Below are positions 31,490 to 39,592 of a stretch of DNA of 64,000 nt, one piece after another. Under the pieces are notes generated by a model, which searched no databases, had not been told where the DNA came from, and saw nothing but the letters and a program-made list of their open reading frames with translations. The DNA lies in assembly GCA_963789565.1 (NCBI GenBank), contig CAWBKX010000002.1, positions 2,294,001 to 2,358,000 of the forward strand, written 5' to 3'. Made by a program: the position numbers and the translations under genes. The DNA is from CALAGB01 sp963789565. Its GTDB lineage: Bacteria; Chloroflexota; Chloroflexia; Thermomicrobiales; Thermomicrobiaceae. Position 1 is the stretch's first letter; each line of letters begins with the position of its first letter.

Positions 31490-32335
31490 TCATGTTCCTG
31501 GGGTTGGTTCGGTGGATTCATCCGGCGTTACCTGCAGCTCCGGACCGGCGAGAACTCGCAAAATCTCGATTCGCGCCGCCGATTCGATTTGACTCGTGAT
31601 CTGAATCGTCGGTGCGGTCCAGTAGCGAACGTGAAGCTGATATTCGCTGGCGGTCGAACCAAGAAGCAGCACCTCGGGCAGGGGAGCCGTCAGCACGCCG
31701 TCGACGGATTCCACTGCCTGTTTCAGCAAGGATGCCGCCAGCGCCAGATCGCTTCCGCTCGGCACGGTCGCCACGATGGTGGTGCGCCGTGAGCCGCTCT
31801 CCGTAAAATTCTGGATGGGTTGATTGAAGATGAGCGAGTTGGGAATGAGCACCTCGATGCCGTCGGCGGTGCGCATGGACGTGCTGCGAAAGTTGATCTC
31901 TTTGACCGTCCCGGCGTTCGTGCCGATCTGGATCTGATCTGAAATCTCGAACGGTCGCCGCCACAGGATCAAGATCCCGGCAACGAAATTCTCGAGGATG
32001 TCCTTGAGTGCGAACCCGACGATCAGACCCGCCACACCAAAGGAGGCGATTATCGTGGCGATGCTGACGCCAAGGATGCCAAACGCGACGACAACACCGA
32101 ACGTGATGATCCCCGCCACGATCAGCTGGCGGACCAGCAGCTTCAGGCTTGGGTCGAGATGCGGCGAGATTCGATCGGCACTCACCAGGAGACGGCCGAT
32201 AGCCTGTGCGATCCACGCGGCGAACAAAACGATGAGGATGGCCACCACGAAGGTAGGGATGTCTCTGGCCAACACGCCGACGTTGTGCAGCGCCTGTGCC
32301 CCGGCGTCTTTGAGTGCGTTGATCACTGAATCCAT
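31490..32335 (-). CDS. MscS-family small mechanosensitive channel
   Basis: A 281-residue channel with three helices; the pore-lining third helix is at ~82-110 (ASFGVAGLIVGFALKDILEN), followed by the Sm-like beta domain (NFVAGILILWRRPFEISDQI, GTVKEINFRSTSMRTADGIE) and the C-terminal alpha/beta domain. It opens on membrane stretch to release solutes during hypo-osmotic shock. Length is close to E. coli MscS (286). GAGGTG lies before the ATG. It stands alone, with a Thr/Glu/Pro-rich tail. Confidence 0.92.
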   Translation of the reverse strand: MDSVINALKDAGAQALHNVGVLARDIPTFVVAILIVLFAAWIAQAIGRLLVSADRISPHLDPSLKLLVRQLIVAGIITFGVVVAFGILGVSIATIIASFGVAGLIVGFALKDILENFVAGILILWRRPFEISDQIQIGTNAGTVKEINFRSTSMRTADGIEVLIPNSLIFNQPIQNFTESGSRRTTIVATVPSGSDLALAASLLKQAVESVDGVLTAPLPEVLLLGSTASEYQLHVRYWTAPTIQITSQIESAARIEILRVLAGPELQVTPDESTEPTPGT

Positions 32336-32572
32336 CGGTCAGGCACCTCGCGGCTGACAGTTCGCAGGCGATCGTTCGCCGATCAGTCTATCGTAGATTG
32401 GTTCTTTAACGGAGATCTGCGCGGTTTGATCCATAGGACGAAGACGTCGACTTTACCCGTCGTAACGGGCGTACGGTCGTGACAAAGACGAGCGTGAGCG
32501 TCGTGAACCTGCTAAGATGCAGGCACGCCGCGATGGTGGCCGTACAGGCACAGCGTCTCGGAAAGGGGAGTC

Positions 32573-32866
32573 GTGCCTCCGTCGCTTGTTCTCTCACTTT
32601 TACTATCGAGTATTTGCGGGCTGCTGTTCCACAGCATGTTCGGGCGAAAGCTGTGGCAGCTACCTTGCTTCTTGTTGGCGGCAGTGGTCGGGTTCCACCT
32701 TGGCGAGGTCCTTGCGATTCTGGCCGGGGTGGAATTATTGCGTCTGGGAAATATCCCGATGGCGCCAGCCGTTGCCGGTGCTGTTGGCGGTCTCTTCATC
32801 TGCTGGTTCTTCACCTCGTCGCCGGAACCGCGCACGCGTAGACGACGAGTAACCCGGCAGCAATGA
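32573..32866 (+). CDS. small four-helix-like membrane protein, unknown
   Basis: A 97-residue protein starting GTG with AAGGGGAG just upstream. About three hydrophobic stretches with small-residue packing patterns (GLLFHSMFGRKLWQLP, AAVVGFHLGEVLAILAG, PAVAGAVGGLFICWFF), then a basic tail (RTRRRR). Topology suggests a small integral membrane protein, possibly an oligomer. No family recognised. The next small membrane gene follows 90 bases later. Confidence 0.6.
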   Translation: MPPSLVLSLLLSSICGLLFHSMFGRKLWQLPCFLLAAVVGFHLGEVLAILAGVELLRLGNIPMAPAVAGAVGGLFICWFFTSSPEPRTRRRRVTRQQ

Positions 32867-32955
32867 GCTGACCGAGATCTTGTTCGGCACCAACGGCCAG
32901 CCATCCGCCGGGTCGGCCCGGCGGAATCCGTGACACACGAAGGGGAGGGTACAGC

Positions 32956-33339
32956 ATGCGAAAAGGATGGGTTTGGGTTTCGGTAATCCTGCTCCTCATC
33001 GTGTTCATCGGATGCGGTGTTGGTCTCTATTTTCTCGGTGGCTCCAACCAATCGGCGCTGCAGCGCTTGACCGATATCTCCATCATCTTCATCACCCTGT
33101 CGATGGTTCTGGTCGTCCTCTTGATGGGCGTGCTCGTTGGGCTCGCCGTCTGGATCTCCCTGCTTCTCAAGAACCACGCAATCCCGCTCCTCGAACAGCT
33201 CACTGGAACGGTGACGCGCGTCCGCGGAACGACCGAATTCATGACCGAAGAGGTCGCCAGCCCGGTCATCTCCTTTTTCTCGCGGGTTGCAGGCGTGCGT
33301 GCCCTGGTGAAGACAGTCACCCGCGGCAAACGTCGCTAG
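32956..33339 (+). CDS. two-helix membrane protein, unknown
   Basis: A 127-residue product with helices at ~5-27 and ~45-70 and a C-terminal cytosolic amphipathic helix (AIPLLEQLTGTVTRVRGTTE) ending in a basic tail (VTRGKRR). The pattern is like small YtxH/DUF948-type envelope proteins in which a helix follows the membrane anchors. AGGGGAGGG precedes the ATG. It may be transcribed with the 97-residue protein upstream. Confidence 0.6.
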   Translation: MRKGWVWVSVILLLIVFIGCGVGLYFLGGSNQSALQRLTDISIIFITLSMVLVVLLMGVLVGLAVWISLLLKNHAIPLLEQLTGTVTRVRGTTEFMTEEVASPVISFFSRVAGVRALVKTVTRGKRR

Positions 33340-33510
33340 CGCTCTGCAGCTCCGGCCCGCGTCGAGCGCGAAACCGGCAAATTTCCGATGATATACTTTT
33401 CGTTGCTCTGGCGCGTCGCGCGGGCTTTAATCGTGTCCGGAAACGGGTATGGTTGAGTCGGCCTGATCGTCGGTATTCTCCGACATCCAGTCGTGATCTG
33501 TGAGGGGTGC

Positions 33511-34266
33511 ATGAAGGGGATCATTCTTGCCGGTGGGCTTGGCAGCCGTCTCTACCCGCTGACTTACGCGACGAACAAGCATCTGCTGCCGATCTACGAC
33601 CGGCCGATGATCTACTATCCGATCGCGACCCTGGTGAACGCCGGCGTCGACCACATCATGATCGTCACCGGCGGTCCGCACGCGGGCGACTTTCTGCGCG
33701 TCGTGCGCAACGGCAAGCATCTCGGCGTTCGTCACCTCGAGTACACCTATCAGGAGCACGAGGGGGGCATCGCCGAAGCGCTGGGGTTGTGCGCCGACTT
33801 TGCCGAAGGCGACGACATCTGCGTCATCCTGGGTGACAACACGACCGACGCCGATATTCGTCCGACGGTCGAGGAGTTCACCGAGGGTGCTGTCCTCTTC
33901 CTCGCCACCGTGCCGGATCCGGAGCGGTTCGGGTGCCCCGTCTTCGATGCCGCCGATCCGACGCGCATTCTGCGCATCGAGGAGAAACCGGCTGAGCCCA
34001 AGAGCAACTACGCCGTGACCGGTCTCTATATGTATGACGGTCGCGTCTTCGATTACATCAACCGGCTGGAGCCGTCGGCGCGTGGCGAGCTCGAGATCAC
34101 GGACGTCAATAACTTCTATCTGACTGACGACAAGCTGCGTTGGCAGGAGCTTCAGGGCTACTGGACCGACGCGGGCACGTTCGAGAGCCTGCATCGCGCG
34201 AACCGCTTCTGGGCCGCCCAGTGTGGCTGGAAGGCGGACGCGGATATGAGTGCGGAGATCGGCTGA
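33511..34266 (+). CDS. sugar-1-phosphate nucleotidyltransferase (RmlA-like)
   Basis: A 251-residue enzyme. The N-terminal motif MKGIILAGGLGSRLYPLT is the nucleotide-binding signature, with KHLLPIYDRPMIYYP next. ILGDNTTD (~108) supplies the metal-binding Asp, and VTGLYMYDGRVFDYI and GYWTDAGTFESLHRA are RmlA-type substrate motifs. It makes NDP-sugar, probably dTDP-glucose, from the sugar-1-phosphate and NTP. It is shorter than RmlA (~290) because the C-terminal allosteric extension is missing, like archaeal-type and RfbA2-type enzymes. The ATG at 33511 follows GAGGGG. It is followed directly by argS, with no rml genes adjacent. Confidence 0.85.
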   Translation: MKGIILAGGLGSRLYPLTYATNKHLLPIYDRPMIYYPIATLVNAGVDHIMIVTGGPHAGDFLRVVRNGKHLGVRHLEYTYQEHEGGIAEALGLCADFAEGDDICVILGDNTTDADIRPTVEEFTEGAVLFLATVPDPERFGCPVFDAADPTRILRIEEKPAEPKSNYAVTGLYMYDGRVFDYINRLEPSARGELEITDVNNFYLTDDKLRWQELQGYWTDAGTFESLHRANRFWAAQCGWKADADMSAEIG

Positions 34267-34317
34267 ACGCCGGTCTGAGTGAGTCGCCAGAGAGTGCGAT
34301 TCACACAAGGTGGGGTA

Positions 34318-36480
34318 ATGAACCAGCGAGAAGAGCAGCGGGCCGCGGATCTCATCAATGACGTGCTTGAAGAGCTTGGCTACGGCCGGCGTGAATTCGA
34401 CATGCGCGGTATCCCCTTCTCCGGCGTCTGGGGAACCGCCTCATCAGTCTGCTATCAGATCGGCAACGAGATCGAAGCGGCGCGCATCGAGTCGGAGACG
34501 TCCGAGCTTTCTAAGAAAGAGAGCAAGCGCCGGGCGCAGGAGATCGTGCGGGAGACGGCGCAGCAGATTGCCGAGCAGGTCGCGGAACGGCTGAGCGGCC
34601 ACAACGGGTTTGCCAACGTCGAGGCGATCAACGGTTACATCAACATCATGTTCGACACCAACCATTACAGCAACATGGTGATCCGCTCGATCCTCGACGA
34701 GGGCGAGAATTATGGGCGTGGACCGGCGCGGACCGATAAGGTAATGGTCGAGTATTCCCAGCCGAACACACACAAAGAGTTTCACATCGGCCACCTGCGC
34801 AACGCTAGCTTGGGCAACGCCCTGAGCCGCACGCTCAGGTTCGCCGGATATGAAGTCCTGCAAGCCAACTACATTGGTGACATCGGCATGCACGTCATCA
34901 AGACGCTCTGGTGCTACCTCAACTTTCATCAGGGTGAGGAGCCACCACGTGAGCGGCGTGGTTATTGGCTGGGGCGCATCTACGTTGAGTCGGACCGGCG
35001 GCTCAATTACCGGAAGGACGTCGTCGATTTCCTCAACGAGCTCTCGAAAGAGGACGTCGTCTTTGTCGAGACGATCGACCGGATGATGAAGGAGCTCTGG
35101 AAGATCCACAAAGTGGGAGAAGACGTCGCCTACCTGCTGGGGCAGATCGCCCATCAGCGGGAGATCAAGACCGATGCCTTCTACGAGAACGACACGATCA
35201 TCAAGTTCTGGCCGATTGCCTGCAAGCAACTGGCGCATGAGGTCGAGCTGGCCGAGGCGGGTGAACTGCCACCTCCACCGGAAGAGCAAGAGCCGGTACC
35301 GGTGGAGACCTACCGGGAGCGCCTTGTGCGGGCTGAGCAGCTCGGCAAGCACCTCGATTGGTGGATCGACAATCCCCGCTGGCAACGGGAGGTGCGCGAA
35401 ACCTTCCAGGCTTGGGAGCGCAAGGATCCCGACTTCGTGCGGCTCTGGGACGAGACCAAAGCCTGGAGCATGGAGGACTTTCGGCGAATCTACGCGCAGC
35501 TCGACATCCACTTCGACGTTTGGTTCTACGAGAGCGAAGTCGAGGAACCGGGTCGTGAGATGGTCAAGGAGCTGCTTGAGCGGGGCATCGCTGAGATCAG
35601 CGACGGTCTGCCGGTGGTCAAGATCGACGAGAAGCTGGCTCTCGAAAAAGAGACTTATCGCACCCTGCCGATCCTGCGCTCCGACGGCACGACGCTCTAT
35701 TCGACCAAGGACCTGGCGCTGACCCGCGAGAAGTTCGAGACCTATGGCGTCGATCGGGCCATCTGGGTGGTCGACGTGCGGCAGAGTCTCTACTTCCAGC
35801 AGATCTTCAAGATCCTGGAACTGTGGGGCTTCGAGCAGGCCGCCAAGTGCTTCCACCTGAGCTACGAAACAGTCATGTTGCCAACCGGCGCCATGAGCAG
35901 CCGCTCCGGCAACGCCGTCCTGTACGACGACGTCGCTGGCGCCGTGCTGAAGCGGGCACGGGAGATCATCGACGAGAAGAATCCGGACCTGCCCGACGAG
36001 CTCAAGGGGCAAATCGCGTTGGACGTCGGCATCGGCAGTATGAAATACAGCATGCTGGCGCGTGACAACAACCGCGTGTTCATCTTCGACATCGAAGAGG
36101 CCCTCTCCTTCGAGGGACACTCCGCACCGTACATTCAGTATGCCCACGCGCGCGCCTGCCGCATTCTGGAGAAGGTCGACGAATTCCCCGACAGCGATCT
36201 CGAGTTCCCCGATGTGACGGCGGAAGAGGTCAACCTGATCGAGCAGATCGCGTCCTTCCCGAACGAGGTGGAGCGAGCCGCGGCGGAGTACAAGCCGCTG
36301 GTGATCTCATCATATGTCTACGAGTTGGCCAAGCGCTTCAACGACTTCTACCGCGCCTGCCCGGTCCTCACCGCCGAGGAGCCGCAACGATCTGCGCGCA
36401 TCGCGTTGGTCGAAGCCGCGCGGCAGACCCTGGCCAACGCGCTAGGTCTGCTGGGAATCGCCGCCCCGCGGGTGATGTAG
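34318..36480 (+). CDS. argS: arginyl-tRNA synthetase
   Basis: A 720-residue class I synthetase that charges tRNA-Arg. After the N-terminal additional domain (~1-110), SQPNTHKEFHIGHLRNASLG has the HIGH motif; YSTKDLALTREKFETYG and QQIFKILELWGFEQAAKCFH are ArgS catalytic-core motifs; TGAMSSRSGNAVLYDD stands in for KMSKS, which many ArgS lack; EGHSAPYIQYAHARAC starts the DALR anticodon-binding domain, ending LLGIAAPRVM. It is longer than usual (~560-600) because of inserted sequence at ~300-400 (LWDETKAWSMEDFRRI region), a feature of the long lineage-specific ArgS form. The ATG at 34318 with AAGGTGGGG is chosen over an upstream GTG. Arginase follows three bases later. Confidence 0.93.
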   Translation: MNQREEQRAADLINDVLEELGYGRREFDMRGIPFSGVWGTASSVCYQIGNEIEAARIESETSELSKKESKRRAQEIVRETAQQIAEQVAERLSGHNGFANVEAINGYINIMFDTNHYSNMVIRSILDEGENYGRGPARTDKVMVEYSQPNTHKEFHIGHLRNASLGNALSRTLRFAGYEVLQANYIGDIGMHVIKTLWCYLNFHQGEEPPRERRGYWLGRIYVESDRRLNYRKDVVDFLNELSKEDVVFVETIDRMMKELWKIHKVGEDVAYLLGQIAHQREIKTDAFYENDTIIKFWPIACKQLAHEVELAEAGELPPPPEEQEPVPVETYRERLVRAEQLGKHLDWWIDNPRWQREVRETFQAWERKDPDFVRLWDETKAWSMEDFRRIYAQLDIHFDVWFYESEVEEPGREMVKELLERGIAEISDGLPVVKIDEKLALEKETYRTLPILRSDGTTLYSTKDLALTREKFETYGVDRAIWVVDVRQSLYFQQIFKILELWGFEQAAKCFHLSYETVMLPTGAMSSRSGNAVLYDDVAGAVLKRAREIIDEKNPDLPDELKGQIALDVGIGSMKYSMLARDNNRVFIFDIEEALSFEGHSAPYIQYAHARACRILEKVDEFPDSDLEFPDVTAEEVNLIEQIASFPNEVERAAAEYKPLVISSYVYELAKRFNDFYRACPVLTAEEPQRSARIALVEAARQTLANALGLLGIAAPRVM

Positions 36481-36482
36481 CC

Positions 36483-37433
36483 ATGGAGACTGATAGGTCA
36501 CGCAACTGGCTCACCGGCACCGGGATTCAGCCGATCCTGGTGCCGATGGCGCTTGGATCACTGCGCCGTGGGGTCGAGCAGGGACCGGAAGAACTTGCGC
36601 GTCATCTGCGGGCCCGCTGGTCGGCGCGGCACGACCAGGATCTCCTCAGACGCTTACGTGAGCCTGAGTCCGTGGAGGTTGCTCCACTCCCGGAGACCGA
36701 TCCCGAGCGACACCCAGGCCAGGCGCTGCACGCGCACGAGATCGCTCAGGCCAGTCTGGAATTGGCGGGACGCATCCGCGCCGCCATCGATCGGGGTGAT
36801 CTGGCGTTGACGCTCGGTGGTGATCACGCGGTGGCCATTGGAAGCGTGGCTGGTGCCGCGCTCGCATGCCAACGACTGGCGGTTGTCTGGATCGATGCCC
36901 ACGGCGATATGAACTGGCCTGAAGTGAGCCCGTCGGGCCGCGTGCACGGCATGCCGTTGGGGGTGAGCCTCGGTCGTGGACTGCGTGAGCTGACCGAGAT
37001 CGGTCTCAATCCGGAGCTGCATGCCGAGGACGTCTACTTGATCGGCGTGCGCAGTCTGGATTTCGCCGAGCGAGATTGGATCCGCGAGGGGAAGATCACG
37101 TGCGTCAGCATGAGCGATCTCGACGACATGGGCCTGGATGTCGCGGTCGAACAGGTCGTCGAGTGCATTGAGCGTTCGGGTGCCGATGCAGTGCACGTCA
37201 GCTTCGATGTCGACGTGCTCGACCCGTCAATCATGCCGGGGACGGGCAGCCTCGCGGTCGGCGGACTGACGTTCCGCGAAGCGGCCAAGATGCTGCGACG
37301 GCTGCGCGCGAGCAAGCTGCCGATCCACTCGCTCGATTGGGTGGAGCTGAATCCATCGCTCGATCCGAGCGGCAACAGTACTCAGGTGGCAGTCAAACTC
37401 CTCTCCATCGCCCTCGGCGAAGAGACCGTGTGA
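36483..37433 (+). CDS. rocF: arginase
   Basis: A 316-residue ureohydrolase. All Mn-binding motifs are present: GGDHAVAIGS (~120), WIDAHGDMNWP (~137) and SFDVDVLDPSIMPGTGS (~241), and VHGMPLGVSLG is an arginase rather than agmatinase feature. It splits arginine into ornithine and urea. It starts three bases after argS, so the gene consuming free arginine is co-transcribed with the one charging it to tRNA. A downstream palindrome (37454-37473) likely ends the unit. Confidence 0.88.
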   Translation: METDRSRNWLTGTGIQPILVPMALGSLRRGVEQGPEELARHLRARWSARHDQDLLRRLREPESVEVAPLPETDPERHPGQALHAHEIAQASLELAGRIRAAIDRGDLALTLGGDHAVAIGSVAGAALACQRLAVVWIDAHGDMNWPEVSPSGRVHGMPLGVSLGRGLRELTEIGLNPELHAEDVYLIGVRSLDFAERDWIREGKITCVSMSDLDDMGLDVAVEQVVECIERSGADAVHVSFDVDVLDPSIMPGTGSLAVGGLTFREAAKMLRRLRASKLPIHSLDWVELNPSLDPSGNSTQVAVKLLSIALGEETV

Positions 37434-37771
37434 GCAGGACTACGCGCTCGTTCGGGCGACGCATGCATCGCCCACCAATCGCCCGATTCGCCCAACGTGA
37501 CGTTCCGCCGCCCAACTCCCTCTGTCGGTAGGGGCGACGCTCGCCGCAACCTGATATGCAAGGGCATGTCGGACGTCAGGAGTGGGCCGTGGACCAGACA
37601 CAATTTGCTCGTGCGGCGCGACCAAGTGAAGAGACTTGGGCGATGACGGATGCATTTACGCCCATGACCGTCCAGCAAACACGTTGAGAACTGCACCGGT
37701 TTAGCTTCAATTCGCCACAACTCCCACGTGCCAATTCTCAGCTTATTTTCGAGCCTGGTATCGTATTCATT
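37434..37771. other. intergenic region with a dispersed palindrome
   Basis: 338 bases, no gene. A copy of the GGGCGACGC...TCGCCC palindrome is at 37454-37473. The rest loses GC toward the AT-rich kinase gene, suggesting that the boundary of the acquired segment lies here. Confidence 0.45.
37454..37473 (+). repeat. dispersed palindrome, copy 1 (after arginase)
   Basis: GGGCGACGCATGCATCGCCC, preceded by CTCGTTC as in copy 2. It lies 21 bases after the arginase stop. Confidence 0.7.
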
Positions 37772-38275
37772 ATGAACAGCCAATCTGTCGTGTATCTCAT
37801 ATGTGGATTCATCGGTGCCGGTAAAACGAGCTTTGCAAAGAAGCTTGAAGAAAGTACCGGGGCAGTGAGAATCACGAAAGATGAGTGGTCAATTCGTTTG
37901 ATGGGAAACGATCCTACAATCGATGGATATGAGGCCTGGGATCACAAGATCTCGGGATTATCGAGGGATGTTGCCTTTTATCTTGCTGAGAAAGGTATTG
38001 AGGTCATCATAGACGAGGGATTTTGGGCAAAGGAAGAACGAGATGAGATGAAGCGAATAATAGATGCTATCGGTGCTAAAGCTGTCCTGTACTATGTTGA
38101 TACTCCAATAGAAACGATACGAGATAGGGTTGCAAGAAGAAACGATGATCACACAAATGACTCGTTCAAGATCAGCCGAGAGTTGTTAGACGACTACCTC
38201 AGGTATTGGCAGCCTCCTGGCGAGGATGAAGATTACATTCTCGCGAGTGAGGTGAAATGGAATGTCGATTCCTAA
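37772..38275 (+). CDS. P-loop kinase, AAA_33 / zeta-toxin-like, AT-rich
   Basis: A 167-residue ATP-binding protein. CGFIGAGKTSFAKKL (~10-25) is Walker A, VIIDEGFW (~78) is the Walker B-like strand, and TPIETIRDRVARRN is a lid arginine region, like adenylate-kinase-fold kinases (AAA_33, chloramphenicol 3-O-phosphotransferase, zeta toxin, gluconate kinase). The substrate is unknown. Base composition is much richer in A and T than any neighbour, with AAA/GAA/ATA codons common (e.g. LEESTG, KRIIDAI), which points to recent transfer. No antitoxin gene is adjacent, so a zeta-type toxin role is not supported. Confidence 0.8.
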   Translation: MNSQSVVYLICGFIGAGKTSFAKKLEESTGAVRITKDEWSIRLMGNDPTIDGYEAWDHKISGLSRDVAFYLAEKGIEVIIDEGFWAKEERDEMKRIIDAIGAKAVLYYVDTPIETIRDRVARRNDDHTNDSFKISRELLDDYLRYWQPPGEDEDYILASEVKWNVDS

Positions 38276-38454
38276 CATCCGCGTTCCCGAACGCTCGTGA
38301 TGCTGCGGTTGGGTTCGTCCAGGATATCCCTCGGTCATCTGAGCTCGGAGTGGCGCGATCGCCAAACAGGGACACGCGTGCCGGGCGAATGAGAAACCTT
38401 ATGTAAGGCGGATACACGGGACCGTTCGGCGACGCAGGCGAGGTGATCTGAAAC
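38276..38454. other. short intergenic gap
   Basis: Nothing identifiable; composition returns to GC-rich within about 60 bases of the kinase stop. Confidence 0.3.
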
Positions 38455-38490
38455 GATCCAGCCCACTGGTACAGAGCCGGTGGGCTGATC
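38455..38490 (-). terminator. strong hairpin after the SRPBCC gene
   Basis: CAGCCCAC (38459-38466) pairs with GTGGGCTG (38480-38487), flanked by GATC on both sides. It lies 27 bases past the leftward SRPBCC stop; the U-tract is only CGTTTC, so termination strength is uncertain. Confidence 0.55.
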
Positions 38491-38513
38491 CAAATCTCAA
38501 ATTCGGTACGACG

Positions 38514-38975
38514 CTACATGCTGGATGGATCGCTTTGATTGGGGTCCGGACCTGGGTCGCGCCCTTCGACGACTGCGGCCAGCCGCGACATGTAGAGATC
38601 CCAGCCCTGACCGTGCATCTCGCGCGCATCAGCTGGCAGGCCAGAATGCTCGAGTCGCACGAGCGTGGAGTCTCCATCTGGTGTGAGTGTGATCTCAACG
38701 ACGCTGGACCCTGGTGGAACGGACTGATTCTCGCCTTCCCAGCCAAAGCTGAAGCGGACCCGTTCGTTGGGAACGACTTCCAGATATTCGCCGCTTGCGA
38801 TCGCCATGCCGTTGATGTCGACGCGATAGATTCCACCGGCACGTGCTTCCAACTCGACATCCTTTCCCATCCACTTAGCCATCATCGATGGTTCGGTGAG
38901 GAATCGGAAGATCGTCTCGGGCCGGGCTGAGACGCGAACTTCGCGCGTAACGATGTCACTTCGAACGTTGGTCAT
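38514..38975 (-). CDS. SRPBCC / AHSA1-type ligand-binding protein
   Basis: A 153-residue START-like fold: VTREVRVSARPETIFRFLTE at the N terminus, MAKWMGKDVELEARAGGIYR and SGEYLEVVPNERVRFSFGWE in the middle, and the C-terminal helix (GQGWDLYMSRLAAVVEG). AHSA1-like proteins bind hydrophobic ligands. It overlaps the ArsR gene by 20 bases and is probably co-transcribed; ArsR-SRPBCC pairs are a recurrent bacterial module in which both respond to the same small molecule. The start at 38975 follows GCAGG closely. A hairpin follows the stop. Confidence 0.88.
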   Translation of the reverse strand: MTNVRSDIVTREVRVSARPETIFRFLTEPSMMAKWMGKDVELEARAGGIYRVDINGMAIASGEYLEVVPNERVRFSFGWEGENQSVPPGSSVVEITLTPDGDSTLVRLEHSGLPADAREMHGQGWDLYMSRLAAVVEGRDPGPDPNQSDPSSM

Positions 38976-39288
38976 CCTGCTCGATTCTCCGCTCTTCAGC
39001 CTCCGCTTCCTGCGCAAGAAGTGCGAGGCGCTCGTCCCAGAATTCCTCGAGGAATTGTCGTAGATCCGCCAGACCTTCAGGCCGAACACGATAGAACCGG
39101 CTCGTACCTTGCTGGCGCACGCTGACCAACCCGGCCGTCGACAGAATGCCAAGATGCTGCGAGATCGCGGGGCGCGAGACGTCGAAGTGCGAGGCAATCT
39201 CGCCAGCCGACATCTCTCGAAGCCGGATGAGCTTCAAGATCTCACGTCGTCGAGGTTCAGCCAGGGCGTGCAGGGCTTGATCAACCAT
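38956..39288 (-). CDS. ArsR-family regulator paired with SRPBCC gene
   Basis: A 110-residue winged-helix repressor: LHALAEPRRREILKLIRLRE opens helix 1, MSAGEIASHFDVSRPAISQH is the HTH, and RQQGTSRFYRVRPEG is the wing. No ArsR metal-binding cysteines (CxC) are present, so it is not a metal sensor; it belongs to the large group of ArsR proteins regulating AHSA1-type genes. The gene starts the two-gene unit; short AT-rich DNA upstream (TTACGTTAGC near 39293) is its likely promoter. Confidence 0.9.
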   Translation of the reverse strand: MVDQALHALAEPRRREILKLIRLREMSAGEIASHFDVSRPAISQHLGILSTAGLVSVRQQGTSRFYRVRPEGLADLRQFLEEFWDERLALLAQEAEAEERRIEQDDQRSK

Positions 39289-39592
39289 ACGCTTACGTTA
39301 GCAGTGACTTACGCTTGTGTCAAGAGGGCAGGAGATGTCCGGCGCGTGACCGTCTTCTCCACCGATACCGAACGCGCCTTCGTCGCCCACCAGATCCTCG
39401 CGTCCGAATCCTTCCGGATAGACTCCGTCGTATGCAGGGGCGAAGCTTGTCGTCAGCCGGGGATCAGGTCATCTCAGCTCGGGTTGATCCGGCAGTGTGT
39501 CGGCGCGGGCGAAGCTTGCCTTCGCCTCTACCGCAGGGCATGCCCGAAGTGGAGGGCGACGCGTGCGTCGCCCGTTCGAACGAGTGAGAAGC
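39289..39592. other. repeat-rich intergenic region
   Basis: 304 bases with no gene. It holds palindrome copy 2 (39554-39573) and a second stem-loop (GGCGAAG...CTTCGCC near 39509-39527), and several partial GGGCGAAGCTTG motifs (39437, 39508). Looks like nested small repeats. Confidence 0.45.
39554..39573 (-). repeat. dispersed palindrome, copy 2 (after serine hydrolase)
   Basis: GGGCGACGCGTGCGTCGCCC, followed on the plus strand by GTTCGAACGAG, the reverse of the CTCGTTC lead of copy 1. It lies 20 bases past the leftward serine hydrolase stop. Confidence 0.7.

Noticed and set aside
34444..36147. 567-codon minus-strand frame opposite argS
   Set aside because: argS motifs are complete on the plus strand; the antisense frame has no recognisable domain.
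37772..38275. Zeta-type toxin in a toxin-antitoxin pair
   Set aside because: No epsilon-like antitoxin gene or operator nearby; only the kinase fold is shared.
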